DNA from: Varroa destructor
Taxonomy: Eukaryota > Arthropoda > Arachnida > Mesostigmata > Varroidae
Assembly (NCBI RefSeq): GCF_002443255.2
Contig: NW_019211459.1
Location: 22,784,330 to 22,848,329 of the forward strand
Reading direction: 5' to 3'
DNA length: 64,000 nucleotides
The notes under the pieces are model-generated. The model saw nothing but the letters and a program-made list of their open reading frames with translations, was not told the DNA's origin and made no database searches. Both the position numbers and the translations under genes were made by a program. This document shows, in pieces, positions 52,901 through 64,000 of this stretch. The number at the start of each line of letters is the position of its first letter. The stretch's first letter is position 1.

Positions 52901-55900
52901 TGAAATGATACAGGATCCGACTGGAAAGATACGGCGATGAATCAGGGCGTTCCGATTGCTTACAAGGACAATTGAAACCGTTGCAATGTAGAATCTGCCC
53001 ATATCGTTAGAAGACAGCGAAACAGAGATTCAGTTGCTTTGACAGATGCACTCTGATCGGTGGTCACGTTGTTAAGATCGGCTTCGCGCGTCACTCATTG
53101 CGTCGATCGTCACAATAAGAGGATCTGTGTAATAATCTTCACCAGTTACTTCAAAGTGCGACTAGATTTATAGAAACGAGTTCTCCGTCCGTCAGCCGTC
53201 ATTCGACCAGCATGTTATGTCTAATTATTTATTATTACTATTGTTAAATTTATTCGTTTGAAAAACGCGTTTATTAGTGAAACTTTTGTTTCTATTGTAT
53301 AAGTTCACTTTATAAAAATCCGTACTTTTAGGTCAGTTTTGGCATCAGATTATAGTTTTCCTAAAATTCCGTTTGAATCTTTACCTCTGATCAGCAATTC
53401 TTTTAATGGTTTGTTCCAGATTGGGCTATATTAAGCTTACTGATTTTCCTTTGTGGTTTCCGAGCTCCGTCCAAAAGAACATACTCACGTTAAAGAGATA
53501 CTGCTTATACGATTTAGGTATTGATTATACAGAATTTAAGTTTGTATTTAAAAAAGCAAGAATTAAAAATCCAAGAGAGAAAGAGCTAACAGTCTGCTCA
53601 CAACGAAAGCTTTCCAACGTAGACATTATTGTTTTGATATCCCTGTTGGTTCTAAGATAATAATTTTACTGTTATAAATGCGTGATATAAGTGACTAAGC
53701 TTTGTTCAGATTGATCTAAACTTTATTTTTACCCGGTAATTTTCAAAGGGTTGATTTTCTCGAGCATTTTTCATAACAGCAAAGCAATATGATAATGGGC
53801 TTTCATCTAGTTCTGGTCCCAACTTCTGGCTAAAACGTTATTTCAGGCAAAGGGGAGACACTGACGACACTTCAATGGACATTATTTTATACTTGCCATC
53901 ATGGTAACTATCCTTCTAAAACAAGTTGACTACAGTGGCTTCAAGCACAAAAACACAAATAGCAAATAACTGTAGCAGTTAGACAAAAAGTAAGAAAATT
54001 TATTGAAAAAAAGAAGATAACGGCGGTAAATTAAAACTATAGACTATACTGAGAAATCACCGCCGTCAACAAAATAACGTCCTTTTGTCCAAGTTTCACC
54101 CTTTGAACTCTGTGAATCACGAAACATTGTTAGATAATTAGCGCCTTAAACTCACCTGGAAATAGTATTTACAAATATTGCACAATAGTTCGAATGCTGG
54201 CCTTAAGACAGTGACGAGTGAAACCTCTATTCCTATTACGCTAATTAACATTTTCTTATATTGACTTGGTCTGCGTCAAGTAAATTAAATCTAACATTTC
54301 TGTTTAATTACCACCATCTGTGGACGCTTCTTCGGGGCTATTTGCTTAGGCATTTTTTCGCACACAAATTTCGATTTGCCGTATTCCCACTTAAGGTGGA
54401 TACAAGCTCTTTTGTCTTAGACATGTCATGATACACATGGCCACGTTTTGGAGAGAGCCCAAGGAAACGAACCTCCAGTTCGAGAAACTTCATGGTAATG
54501 TCTAGTACTTCACGCTAAGGGCAAACATGTTTTATTTTTTCTATTTTGCTTTTCCGTCATCGTCGTTTATCGTAACGTCGGTCTGTCATTCGCAAAAGTG
54601 ATTCGGCCCGTTTCCCGTCGCATCATTTATAATACGCGCTCGCACACCGACACTTGATATATATTAATCGTACAGACATAGTCATTTGAAGCAACTACTT
54701 AGTGTGGTTCAGATTTACCCCTTCGACGCTCAGCAAAACCGGGAGAGGAAAGTGGGGCACGAAAACCCCAGCTAAAAATGGCGACGGTGACTGGCAGGCG
54801 CTGAAACGAGCTCGAAAGCGATAGTCTGTCTTGGCTTGTGCTCCGCTTCCCTTTCTTACAATGCCAACAGGACAACAGTTGGAGCCTGCCAAGTCTTGAA
54901 GACTTACAACGAATGCAGTCACTGACGCAGCCGACGAAGGTGACTCTTGAGAACTCAAACTCTAGGTGTCACTCGCAACGAAAGTTAAAGAAAAGAATTC
55001 TCCTTGCAAGTGTTCCATCGTTGATTGCCAGACATGCAACCGACTGTCAACCGGTTTGTGCCAAGGCGCGCCACTCGAATCGAGCGATTCGTCGAAGTTC
55101 GACTGAAGCTCGAACCGATCAAAGACAACCCTGGCAGAGAGTGACACCTTCTGTGAAGATCACAATCTTGTCCATCGTCCCATACTGTTCCACTGGTTTT
55201 GCCTTTCGATTTACTCCATTCGCCTTTTTATAGGCGTTTTTTTCATTTTATATTTAAAGAACACCTCCTTCGGTCTCCTTGGAAAAGGAGACTACGCCTC
55301 ACCTTTAATTTAACTAGTTTAAGACCACCATAAAGGTGGAAAGGTTTGGAACGAGAGGGGATAGCAATGTGCCCTTTTTTGAAACGATTTACAGGCTCAC
55401 CTGCAATACGACAACACCGACTAAACGACTCGTCGACCACGAAAGTATAAGTCGCCTTTGTCATATTGTTGTTGTTAATCATCGTATTATTGCTATAGTA
55501 TAGGACAACTGACTGAATCACTCGAAGTGGGCAGTTTATGAACAAACCATTTATGTTCATTTGACAATGCATGAAGACATCATATTTGAAAATCATATTG
55601 GTTATGTTGATGCGCGCATGCGGCTTCCACCATGAATAACCTGAGAATGTACAAGGGGCGAGAGAGGGTTGTATCCCCCTACTCAGCTTCTGGAGCCTCT
55701 TTTTCACCAGTACCTCCTTTCATACTAGAGACAAAAGCTAGCCACCCTCTGTTGCTAGCGTTGTTATTATCTTCTCTTTTCAAGCCGACGATCCAGCAAA
55801 GTGCGATACAACTATGATTTCTCCCTTTCCGCATTGCTGTGTCGATCCGCTCCGTGCAGCGAATGTACTCAGCCCTGGTGGCTGGGCCGTTCCGAAAAGA

Positions 55901-57295
55901 CGTTTCGATTGCATATATGCATGCCTTGCTCTTCACTAAATTGAGGAATTGCTCTTCACGCAATCTGAGCCGGAAGAAAGGTACTTTTCATAGTCCGATG
56001 TATTGCTTTTTACTGCCGATTGTGACCGGGTCTCAACCGTTAGTACCGCTTCCTTTTCGTTTTTAGTTTACTAGCTGGCTAGCACAACGCCATCTAGCGG
56101 CGACGGCGACGGCAACGTGACAGCCTGGCATCGCAGTAGTCGTCGACAGCGAAGCGAACTATCGTTCCCTTACTTTATCGGCAGCGCGCGCGACGCAATT
56201 GTGCACAAATCGAGCCGAATGACCGACTGGTGAAACGAAGGGTGACAACGCTGCGGTTATAGGATTGGGGAAGAATTGAAAGACGAAGACAAGCTTGGGC
56301 TTAAAGATGCTTTTCTTTTCTTGCACAAAGTCACCACTCTTTGTTTTCCTCAAAAACTCTTCTCACTCAATTACTTTCTGGGACGATTGTTGTCTTCGGA
56401 GTTCTGCCAATTTTTTGCCTTTTCATTTCGTATATGTCTTCACTTCTTTTTATTTATCATCTGCTCGTGCGCTTTTGAGCACTTATTCCAGGGGAAATCG
56501 TATCAGGGTGCAGCTTATATCTCCTTGTTTTCAAACTATCCCCAGCTGCTCCTTGTGTTTCTGACTCAACCGTTCCCAACCCAGCCCCAGTCAGCTATTT
56601 CCACACCCAGCCGCTACGTCGCTTGCACCCTCCTCTTGACTGTTCTCTATTAACGTTGATGAGGTTCGGCATTTGGCAGGCGGCAATAGTCATTTTAAAA
56701 TGTTAATGGCTGCGCCATGGTGGCAGCCGCAGCAAGAAGGCAGAGAGAACAGCAGTCCAGCGTTTCAGAATAGAAGAGGAACGCCCATCGACGAATCGAG
56801 CCAGCGAGCAGCCACCCAACCCATAGTCGCTGCTAGTGCCTACGCGTGGCTTCATCCACGGTGTCACTCTTGTCGTCCTTGCCATCCACGACCCGGACAC
56901 AGCAGTGTTTAAAAGTCTGCATGTAGGCGTAGACAGCCCCCAACGGATGTTCATTATAGACTACGTAAACTTGTATTGCATGCAGTCACTGCTCATCAAT
57001 GCATTGGCGTAGAAAAGTCTGGTGCCCGTGACTATTGCTGCTGCTGTTGAATGCGTTGGCGGTCCCGGCGAACGACAAAGGTAAATCACATACCGTGGCC
57101 ACTAGATACTGACTGACCTAGAACAAAGCGTCGGGATGACAGCGGTAGCTGCGGCCGCTATGGAAGCATCAGGTCAAAGTGCTCGCGCTTGAGGAATCAA
57201 ACAGCCGTCGAACAGGCCAAAGTTATGAGATGACGAGCAGATGACGCGTATTCATAATACATAAATGTCGCCTTATCAGTAAAAGCAGATTGAAA

Positions 57296-57306
57296 GGGGG
57301 GGGGGG
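57296..57306. repeat. G11 homopolymer
   Basis: Eleven consecutive G. Confidence 0.85.
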
Positions 57307-60300
57307 TCATAGCGAGAGAAGAAAGGTAAAAAAGTTATCAGGTTACTTCGAATGTTTGGGGTTGGAACCGACGGACTGTCGAAGGGAACATGCGGTCTGT
57401 TCTTGCGTACTCAGGCCACAGCACATCACGAGCGTATGCAACCGTATCCTGCTTCCGATTGAAGTGCATAACTGTAATGTCGGAGTGTATGAATAACCCG
57501 TCCTATATTCTTTATTAAGGGACTTCAGCTGGTCTTTGATAGCTTTTTAGCAAGCTCGTGTACACATTAAATACGTTGTTGACCAGAACTCACAAGAATC
57601 ACGTTTGACTATACAATCAACAGCGTCTCCGGCCGGCGATCGTAGAAAGGTGAACCTGTGGGTGGCGAATGTCCCTTACGACCTTCTGTGGCGTTAATTA
57701 GAGTAATAAATACTATATCTATACTGAGCAATATCGTAAACAACGTATTCTAAGCTCACGTATCAGCGCTCAGTTACTCTAGTAAAAGGTAATGTGACAA
57801 TGTATCGACTTCGTTAAGTAGCTGACTACTTGTATACGACGGTGAGACGACATAGTTTAAATTTGCAGTCGGTATATATCTGTTCTTACTTCACATCGCC
57901 TGCTTGTTGGCCTTATGGCTGAATGGTGGCGACAGCTGCTGCGGGTAATGTGGCTGGCGGTAAATGGCAATGGTGGAAATAATGTCTATATGTATATTCT
58001 CATTTTAACTTGTTTCCTGCTTGTTTTGTGTTCTTCCTGCTCCTCGGTTTTTTCCCTTACTCGTGACTAATAGCAAATTCAGGGAAATTCCGGCAGAGAA
58101 CGGCAGACTGACTTTTAAAGTTGCTACCTGCAGTGGCTATATCTATTTAGCCAAGTCAACGTCGACAGGTTCATTGAAGTAGCACGGGGTTTCTCTTCCT
58201 GCTCAGGTCTTTGAATTTCTCCAACTTGCTTCACTTTGTCGTGCTGAATCGTGCTTAGTCCTGAGAGCTGCTCGAACGCTTTGTTCTTTCTCGTGTTTCT
58301 CTATGGTCATCGTTGCAACCCATCGATAAAAAACCCATTTTTTCAACGGCGTTGTTTCAAACGTCGTTGTTCCAGGTCGGTGACAGGTGGGACGCGGATT
58401 CTAAGCCAGGAAATACAACGGCACTTGGCAAATGAACCACCGCCTGCAACCACCTTATGCCTTTATAGATTTTGTAGTTTGCTGCAGCGTAAGAACCTCA
58501 CGCTGTTAGAGTCTTGTAGGATGATAGCAGTCTGCTAAGCAGTTAAATGGTCAGTGTACGTATATTGTTGTTGTAGTACCTTCATATATTCTTTCCCCTC
58601 CTCGGTGCATCTTACAACGCCCTACTTCGTTGAGATCAGGAAGCATCGTAGCTGTATACTGATTGCTGGCCTACCCGATTTCATATACGGAAGCCAGCAC
58701 TGAGCTATTTTGCCTGTTAGTAGCGGCAGTTCACTCAACGGAACCTTCACCCTCCTCACAACTGACTAATTTTGTGTTTGTAAACAAAGGGGGGGTGGTT
58801 TTCTATAGACTCCGTTCCGGAGTGGGACGGTTCTAATGTGAGAACCTTAGCAAGCAACCCATCCCCCAGACAACCAGGCATCCGCCTAAACGATGTTCAG
58901 CGAGACTTTGTTCTCGTTATCAGGTGTTCATCACCGACGACGGATTTACCGATCTGTCGGGTCGGACGACTGATGCTTGTCGATAAAACGATCACGCAAA
59001 ACAACAGTGAGTGAACTTTTGCGTCACAGTGCAGTAAACATTTAAGTGTTTGGGCAGAGGGAAAAGTCGAAACTACTATGCAAACTATGACCTGCCAAGA
59101 GTTAAGGAAGAACAGTTTAAGAGGCATCTTAAATAAAAGCGGTCAACAAAGGCAGATACCCCGTAGCTACGAGGCACACTGTAACGGAAGAAACTAGCTG
59201 CTTTTCCGTTCTCCTATTCGCAAGTCCTTCATGTTAGTTCCATATCACCCACCCCTCCTATCATCCTATTACTCTTCTGACATGTATCGTTATTTGTGCC
59301 TGCAACCGCACGCGGTCACGCCCAACGCGTCTAATACGACTGGTATACTATGGAGATGCGCGTTTCTTTGCTGGCGCCAAACGAAGTTTTGCACTACCTT
59401 TCCAATGTCGATACGTCACTCGCAAAGCAGTTCCTTTCTGCGCACGTCAATTGCTGCGGTCACTTTGACCTGCTCACAGAGGGTCATCAGACCCACGCGT
59501 ACTCAAAATTACGTATCAACCGGTTTACCATCAGTCTACCTCGCTTTTTTGGCTTGGTGTCTGCCGTCGCTTGCTCACAGCCAATCGTTCGCTCATTGCG
59601 GCTCGTTGTTAAAGCGACAGTGGGTAGGGGCCATCATGTGACCATTGATCAAAGGGAAACGAGGGAGGAAGTCATCGGTGCTCCTCTCGCGTTTGGTGAG
59701 TCTTGTCGGCTGGCTCGTTTGGTCACCCACTCACTCACGGGGTTGGTGGCTTGCCGTTAACGGTCCGCTTGTGGAAGAACGCGACCGCGAAGTGCATGTG
59801 AGTGAAGGGGGTGGGGCATTTGAGCTTTCAATAAGGACGTAAGATGAGGGACTTAAGACATGGTTGAGTGTCTGCAGGCAAGAAAGTTGCCCTCCGGCTG
59901 AGAAATGAAAGAAAGCTCCATCCCTGGGGAGTGCTAGTGGCGGAGGCCCCCACTACAGCGGCGACAGTAAGCAGTGAGGCAAAGCGAACCTGGCCCGCTA
60001 GCCTGTCCGCCTCCTCGCCTGATTACGGAGTATACACGGGACGACCCATTGGTCCGTTGGCTCGTCGATAAGTTTAAAGTATGATGATTATATCCCCTAC
60101 AGCTTCCTCTGCCCTCAAACCGATTTGCTTGCTTCCCGCCAAACGGCCGCCCTAGCGCTGGCTGGTCGGTCCCATTGCGCCTTCCGGAGTTCGATCGGTT
60201 CTCCCATCAGCTCATAAACACACGCATATACAGAGTTCGGTCGTCGACCCGTTAGTTCGTTCATGGGCTCGTACGAACCTCATCGAAGCTCAGAGAATGA

Positions 60301-60843
60301 CTCGAGCTATTATACTAAGTTCCCTTCTTCCATTGTCTTTTTACTACCTTACTACGACTACTACCACCTCCAGTCCCATAAAGTGGGCTTCTAGACAAAA
60401 GGTCTAGGATAGTAGGACAGGTCGACCACACTCAGAAGGGTAGACCGAGCGAAGTGGCCGTCTGCTCTGCTTGTAGAAAGTCAAATCCATCATAGTACAT
60501 TCAGGAAAGGTTAGGGTAGAAGCGGACACGTTTATGCGGCGTCCGCACCGCAGCGTAAGTTAAGTGTTCACTGGTTAATTGGTAAATATCGGCAGTTGGG
60601 TAAATCACAACAGCTCTGTCGCATCATCATAATGAACGCTGAACGGTCTATATTGCTTTGTTCGGTCCCTTTCGACGCCTTCTCAGGCCCAACCAGACTG
60701 CGATAAAGGCCAAAAGTCCTTCCTTGCTGCTGCTTCTACCTTTTAACGGCAAGTTCGGTCTTATCGCGCCACGGCTAGTTGAGACCATTGAGGCGTGTTT
60801 GAACCGTCATAGTGCAGGCGTACTTATCGCAGCTCGTCATTAG

Positions 60844-60861
60844 CCGCAACCTAGGTTGCGG
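60844..60861. repeat. Perfect 18-bp palindrome
   Basis: CCGCAACCTAGGTTGCGG reads the same on both strands. A palindrome this long is expected less than once in 64 kb of random sequence. It could bind a dimeric factor, but no specific site is recognised. Confidence 0.5.
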
Positions 60862-61648
60862 ATTGAAGATGCAGACCTGGAAGGAACTAAAGGCGGGTGT
60901 CCTAAATAGCATTGAAGAAAAGCAGCTCAGTGCAGCAAGCTCGGGAGCTTGAGTAGTTTAGAAGCCAGTGGCGGTAGATGTAAGCTTCATGGAGCGGTTC
61001 GGGATAACTTTAGGCGCAATTTTCGTAAAGAACGTAGTTGTGTTGCGATAGAACAGTGCCGTAAGTAACGTTGGCAGCGGACGCTATGATAAGACTTCTC
61101 CCTTTTCCTCATCGCTCTGGACTCTGGAGACTGAAAGTTGCGGGGAACTGATTTCTCGCTTGGCCTAGTAGATCGGTGGAATTTCCTGGGTGTTTCACGC
61201 GAGGGATGGCGTTAAATGTCAGTGAGCCTTGCACGATATAACTCACATAATGAACTGCGAAGATCGATGTTATAACCTGCGTGGATAAGGCGCCTTTCAA
61301 GCAAGAGATAGAATCGTATATACGCCAATTTTCTCGGACGTCTGAATCTTTCGGACATGTCTACGCCATATATGTCCAGGCCTCGCTGGCACTGACTGAC
61401 TGGTTCCTAGTTCTTGACTGGGAATACGTTAAACTCCGCTAGACGTAAGCAGTAAATGATTGCCACCAACAAATTACTTGTTACATTTCAAGGCAAATCC
61501 AGACAAAGAATGTTTAGGTCAACTATATTGCTATACCGCGCCTTACTGTATAGGAAGTCAAAGCTGACGTTGAATGACAGGTACACATTGCGACCACCTT
61601 ACATTAGCCACTGCTATTGTCGCTAAAATGTCAACACGAACAGCATCT

Positions 61649-61686
61649 GTATGTGGAGAATAGACTACCATCTATTCTCCATATAC
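61649..61686 (+). repeat. Inverted repeat / hairpin, 16-bp stem
   Basis: 61649-61664 pairs with 61671-61686 around the loop CTACCA. Fifteen pairs are Watson-Crick and one is a G-U wobble in the sense transcript (61653 with 61682). No function can be assigned. Confidence 0.45.
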
Positions 61687-62439
61687 GTACTACTATCTAA
61701 ATATTGATGAACATTGTGCCGCTTGACGAAAGAAGCAAAGCCGGTCGGCCTTGTACATCTTCAACATTACTTTACGTCAGCGGAAATTTATCGTTTGCCC
61801 GTTACCTGTGGCCGACAAGCGAAGTGACGTGCTTAGTTTTCTTGGATGTGTACATATTGTATCTTTTTCAGAAGGCTCACTGTGCTGGTGCTTTATACGG
61901 AAAAGTAAAAACGTTTAGAGAACGGGGGCTTTGCAAACGGTAGGAACATTTTCCACCGCTTCGCCCTAAGTCAATGAAGCGTTTGCTGCTCGGAGCGACT
62001 TATCGTTTCCTCACTGTGTGGACCAAGTCCGATCCTCCGGAGAAACGTCCATTCTGACATTAAGTCGTGAGCAAACAACGGACACGGAGCACATTTTGTC
62101 GTCGCATCGCAGACGTCCTTTTCCTAAGCTGCGGGAGTCACTAGCTTTGTCCTCTGAGCGCTGGTCTCCATAAATCTCTCCCCCCGTTTTAGGCCGCCTG
62201 AGAACGCTACGTTCTCTTGACCTGCGCTGATGCTGTTGTCGTGGTTGTTGCTATCATCGGTGCTCACGTCGGCCATTCCAACCACCCGATTGTCTTCATG
62301 CCGCCCACCTATCGCATAGTCAGCTTTAATCGTTGATGGTCACCTAGCTGCACCAGTCTATCTTTCGGCCGCCGGTGCAAGCGAAATATTCGCTCTGTCT
62401 CTCTCGTTACTTCACTTCTACGACGATTAAAGCACCGGC

Positions 62440-62458
62440 GGCAGCAGCAGCAGCAGCA
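62440..62458. repeat. (CAG)6 trinucleotide repeat
   Basis: About six CAG/GCA units followed by CAACAGCAAC. CAG/CTG motifs recur throughout the GC-richer blocks. Confidence 0.85.
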
Positions 62459-63121
62459 ACAGCAACACAATGTATGATACTAACAACACCTACTATTACG
62501 GCTATTAGCTCTTCTACAACAAATCTTGTTCATGCCGGTGCACTGCGATTACGAGTCGAGGTAGCGACGCCAACAGAAGCCAGCACTCAGCCAGGCAATG
62601 GAAGTAAGCGGTAGTGGTAAGTCGCAACGCTTTTTTCTACAATCAACCTTATCCCCTTTTTCCAACGCAAGAAAAGCCATTTGCCTCTCTTCCTCACCAC
62701 TGTGCGCTTCGTCCCTTGTATACCGCGGTTCATTTTCTGATCCCTATAGATGCCCGGGTCCAAAGTCTCGATAAAACGAACTCCATGGATGCGCAGACAC
62801 GGGGAAAAGATTACGAAGGAAATTAGCGAGAATTAGTTACTCTTAGTCTTCGTTGTTGATATGAGTTGCCGTTGTTTAAGTCGGCCGTTGTCATCTAGTG
62901 TACGTATTGCAACGGTAGAGGCAGTGGTGGTGGCAGAAGCAAATACACCAAAGTCATTCTGGGTGGTCAAAGAATAGCAGTTAGTAAGCAGCAGACGACG
63001 AGGCGAACAAGGTACCTCTCGACTCTCGGCTGTTGGTTCGTTTCATTGCTCTCGACATGCAAAGCTGTAGGGGAGTGAAATGCTGCAAAAGATAGAGATA
63101 CACAGGGAGAGAGTGCGAGCG

Positions 63122-63122
<1 letters not shown>

Positions 63123-63150
<28 letters not shown>
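63123..63150. repeat. (GA)14 microsatellite
   Basis: About 28 bp of GA inside a wider purine-rich stretch (63080-63230). Confidence 0.9.
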
Positions 63151-63155
<5 letters not shown>

Positions 63156-64000
63156 GAGATGAGAGATCCGAAAAAAAAAAGAGGAGAAGGAAGAGGAAAA
63201 AAGACTACACCACAAGCACAAAGGAAGTACAAAGCAGGCGCTCGACTCGTAGCACACATCAGTTTAGAGGGCTCTAAGCTGACTAAGCCAAAGATGGGGA
63301 GCTCAAAATTTACCCGACTCATCCCAGCTTTCACTCCTCGAGTAATTCTTCTTTGAGTGCTGATAGCCCGCTCGCTTCTATGAAGGTTCAGCAATGGTTG
63401 CGTCGACGGTATGGCTCGTCAGCCCCTCTTCACAGGGCTATTACAAGCTCATGGAAGAACGAAAGCATACACTATGGCAGCACAAACGCTGTTTATATTC
63501 TTTACACGGCGAGAAAGGCCTGCTACGTGGGTCGTTAGTTGTTACTCCCGTTTTGGCTCCTCTCAGCCGAACCCATTCCCGTTTGTCCCGCGCCCCCTTG
63601 ATGACAAGGCTACGTCTAGGTACGTAAACGTGAATGGATTCGCGCGGGTCATGTGGTTGCTACATGCAGGCTCATGTACATAGACGAAGATACTCGGGTC
63701 GACACCGTAGCGGCGTAACTTGCTACATTAAAGAAAGTATGAAAAGAAAGGAAAAGTGATCAGAGTGCCAAGCTTAAATAGCAATTGCCCGCCGTTCTTA
63801 GGCGGTATGTAGATTCTGCCTGAAGAACAGTATCCGCAATAGCTAGTGGGACGCTTGAGAGAGAACTCATTTTTTAGCAGATCATAAATTATGGGTGGAT
63901 AGCTCTTTTGATTGGGCGTAATATCCTGTTAATCCGTAATATCCTGTATATTTTAAAAAATGTTAAATATTACTCTTTTTTCAATTCGCAAAACCAATAA

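Larger units (their letters stand above)
46001..64000 (+). other. Downstream musashi intron, third part
   Basis: No recognised exon. There are GC-richer blocks at about 46-50.7 and 58-63 kb and AT-rich sequence at 51-54.6 kb. It contains G-runs at 46975 and 57296, a perfect 18-bp palindrome at 60844, a hairpin at 61649, a CAG tract at 62440 and a GA tract at 63123. The continuation of RRM2 was looked for and not found, so this is assumed to be the same intron. Confidence 0.6.

Noticed and set aside
53406..53660. 84-codon + strand frame in AT-rich DNA, rich in Lys and Leu
   Set aside because: Possible but unrecognised. The splice-like borders (CCAG before, GTATTG inside) are weak.
1..64000. 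CRISPR arrays, bacterial operons, rRNA, intact transposase or reverse transcriptase genes
   Set aside because: None seen. Repeats are microsatellites and SINE-like elements, and splice sites mark the sequence as eukaryotic.

Overview
This is eukaryotic, almost certainly animal, genomic DNA, and it is nearly all intron. The only coding sequence I can identify firmly is two short exons on the + strand that encode the start of the second RNA-recognition motif (RRM2) of a Musashi-family RNA-binding protein. It is closest to the Rbp6/MSI type. The exons are at 12769-12861 and 24885-24933. Both have canonical splice sites, matching phase, and join into a continuous RRM2 reading frame that stops inside the RNP1 motif. 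The next exon, which should begin with the rest of RNP1, was not found in the remaining 39 kb. RRM1 was not found in the first 12.7 kb.

The kind of organism is inferred. Very long introns (one is 12,023 bp, the flanking ones are at least 12.8 kb and 39 kb), intermediate GC content, many (TA)n and (CT)n microsatellites, and tRNA-derived SINE-like repeats fit an arthropod. A chelicerate such as a mite or tick is possible, but I cannot prove it. No bacterial genes, operons, CRISPR arrays or recognisable transposase or reverse transcriptase genes were seen.

Layout: 1-12768 is the upstream intron, with two degenerate tRNA-like repeats. 12769-12861 is RRM2 exon a. 12862-24884 is a complete intron carrying two notable RNA hairpins (19087-19140 and 24600-24665) and several poly(A)/(TA) tracts. 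24885-24933 is RRM2 exon b. 24934-64000 is the start of a very long downstream intron with microsatellites, a 22-bp AT-only tandem array near 34 kb, two more SINE-like copies (one clear, one weak), a hairpin at 61.65 kb and many chance open frames. Both exons sit in AT-rich stretches, while GC-richer blocks (for example about 27.3-31.5, 46-50.7 and 58-63 kb) contain no recognised coding sequence.

I did not find a clearly new multi-gene system. The points most worth checking are two microRNA-like hairpins in the sense orientation of the host intron, the SINE family, and a possible alternative premature-stop exon just after RRM2 exon a.
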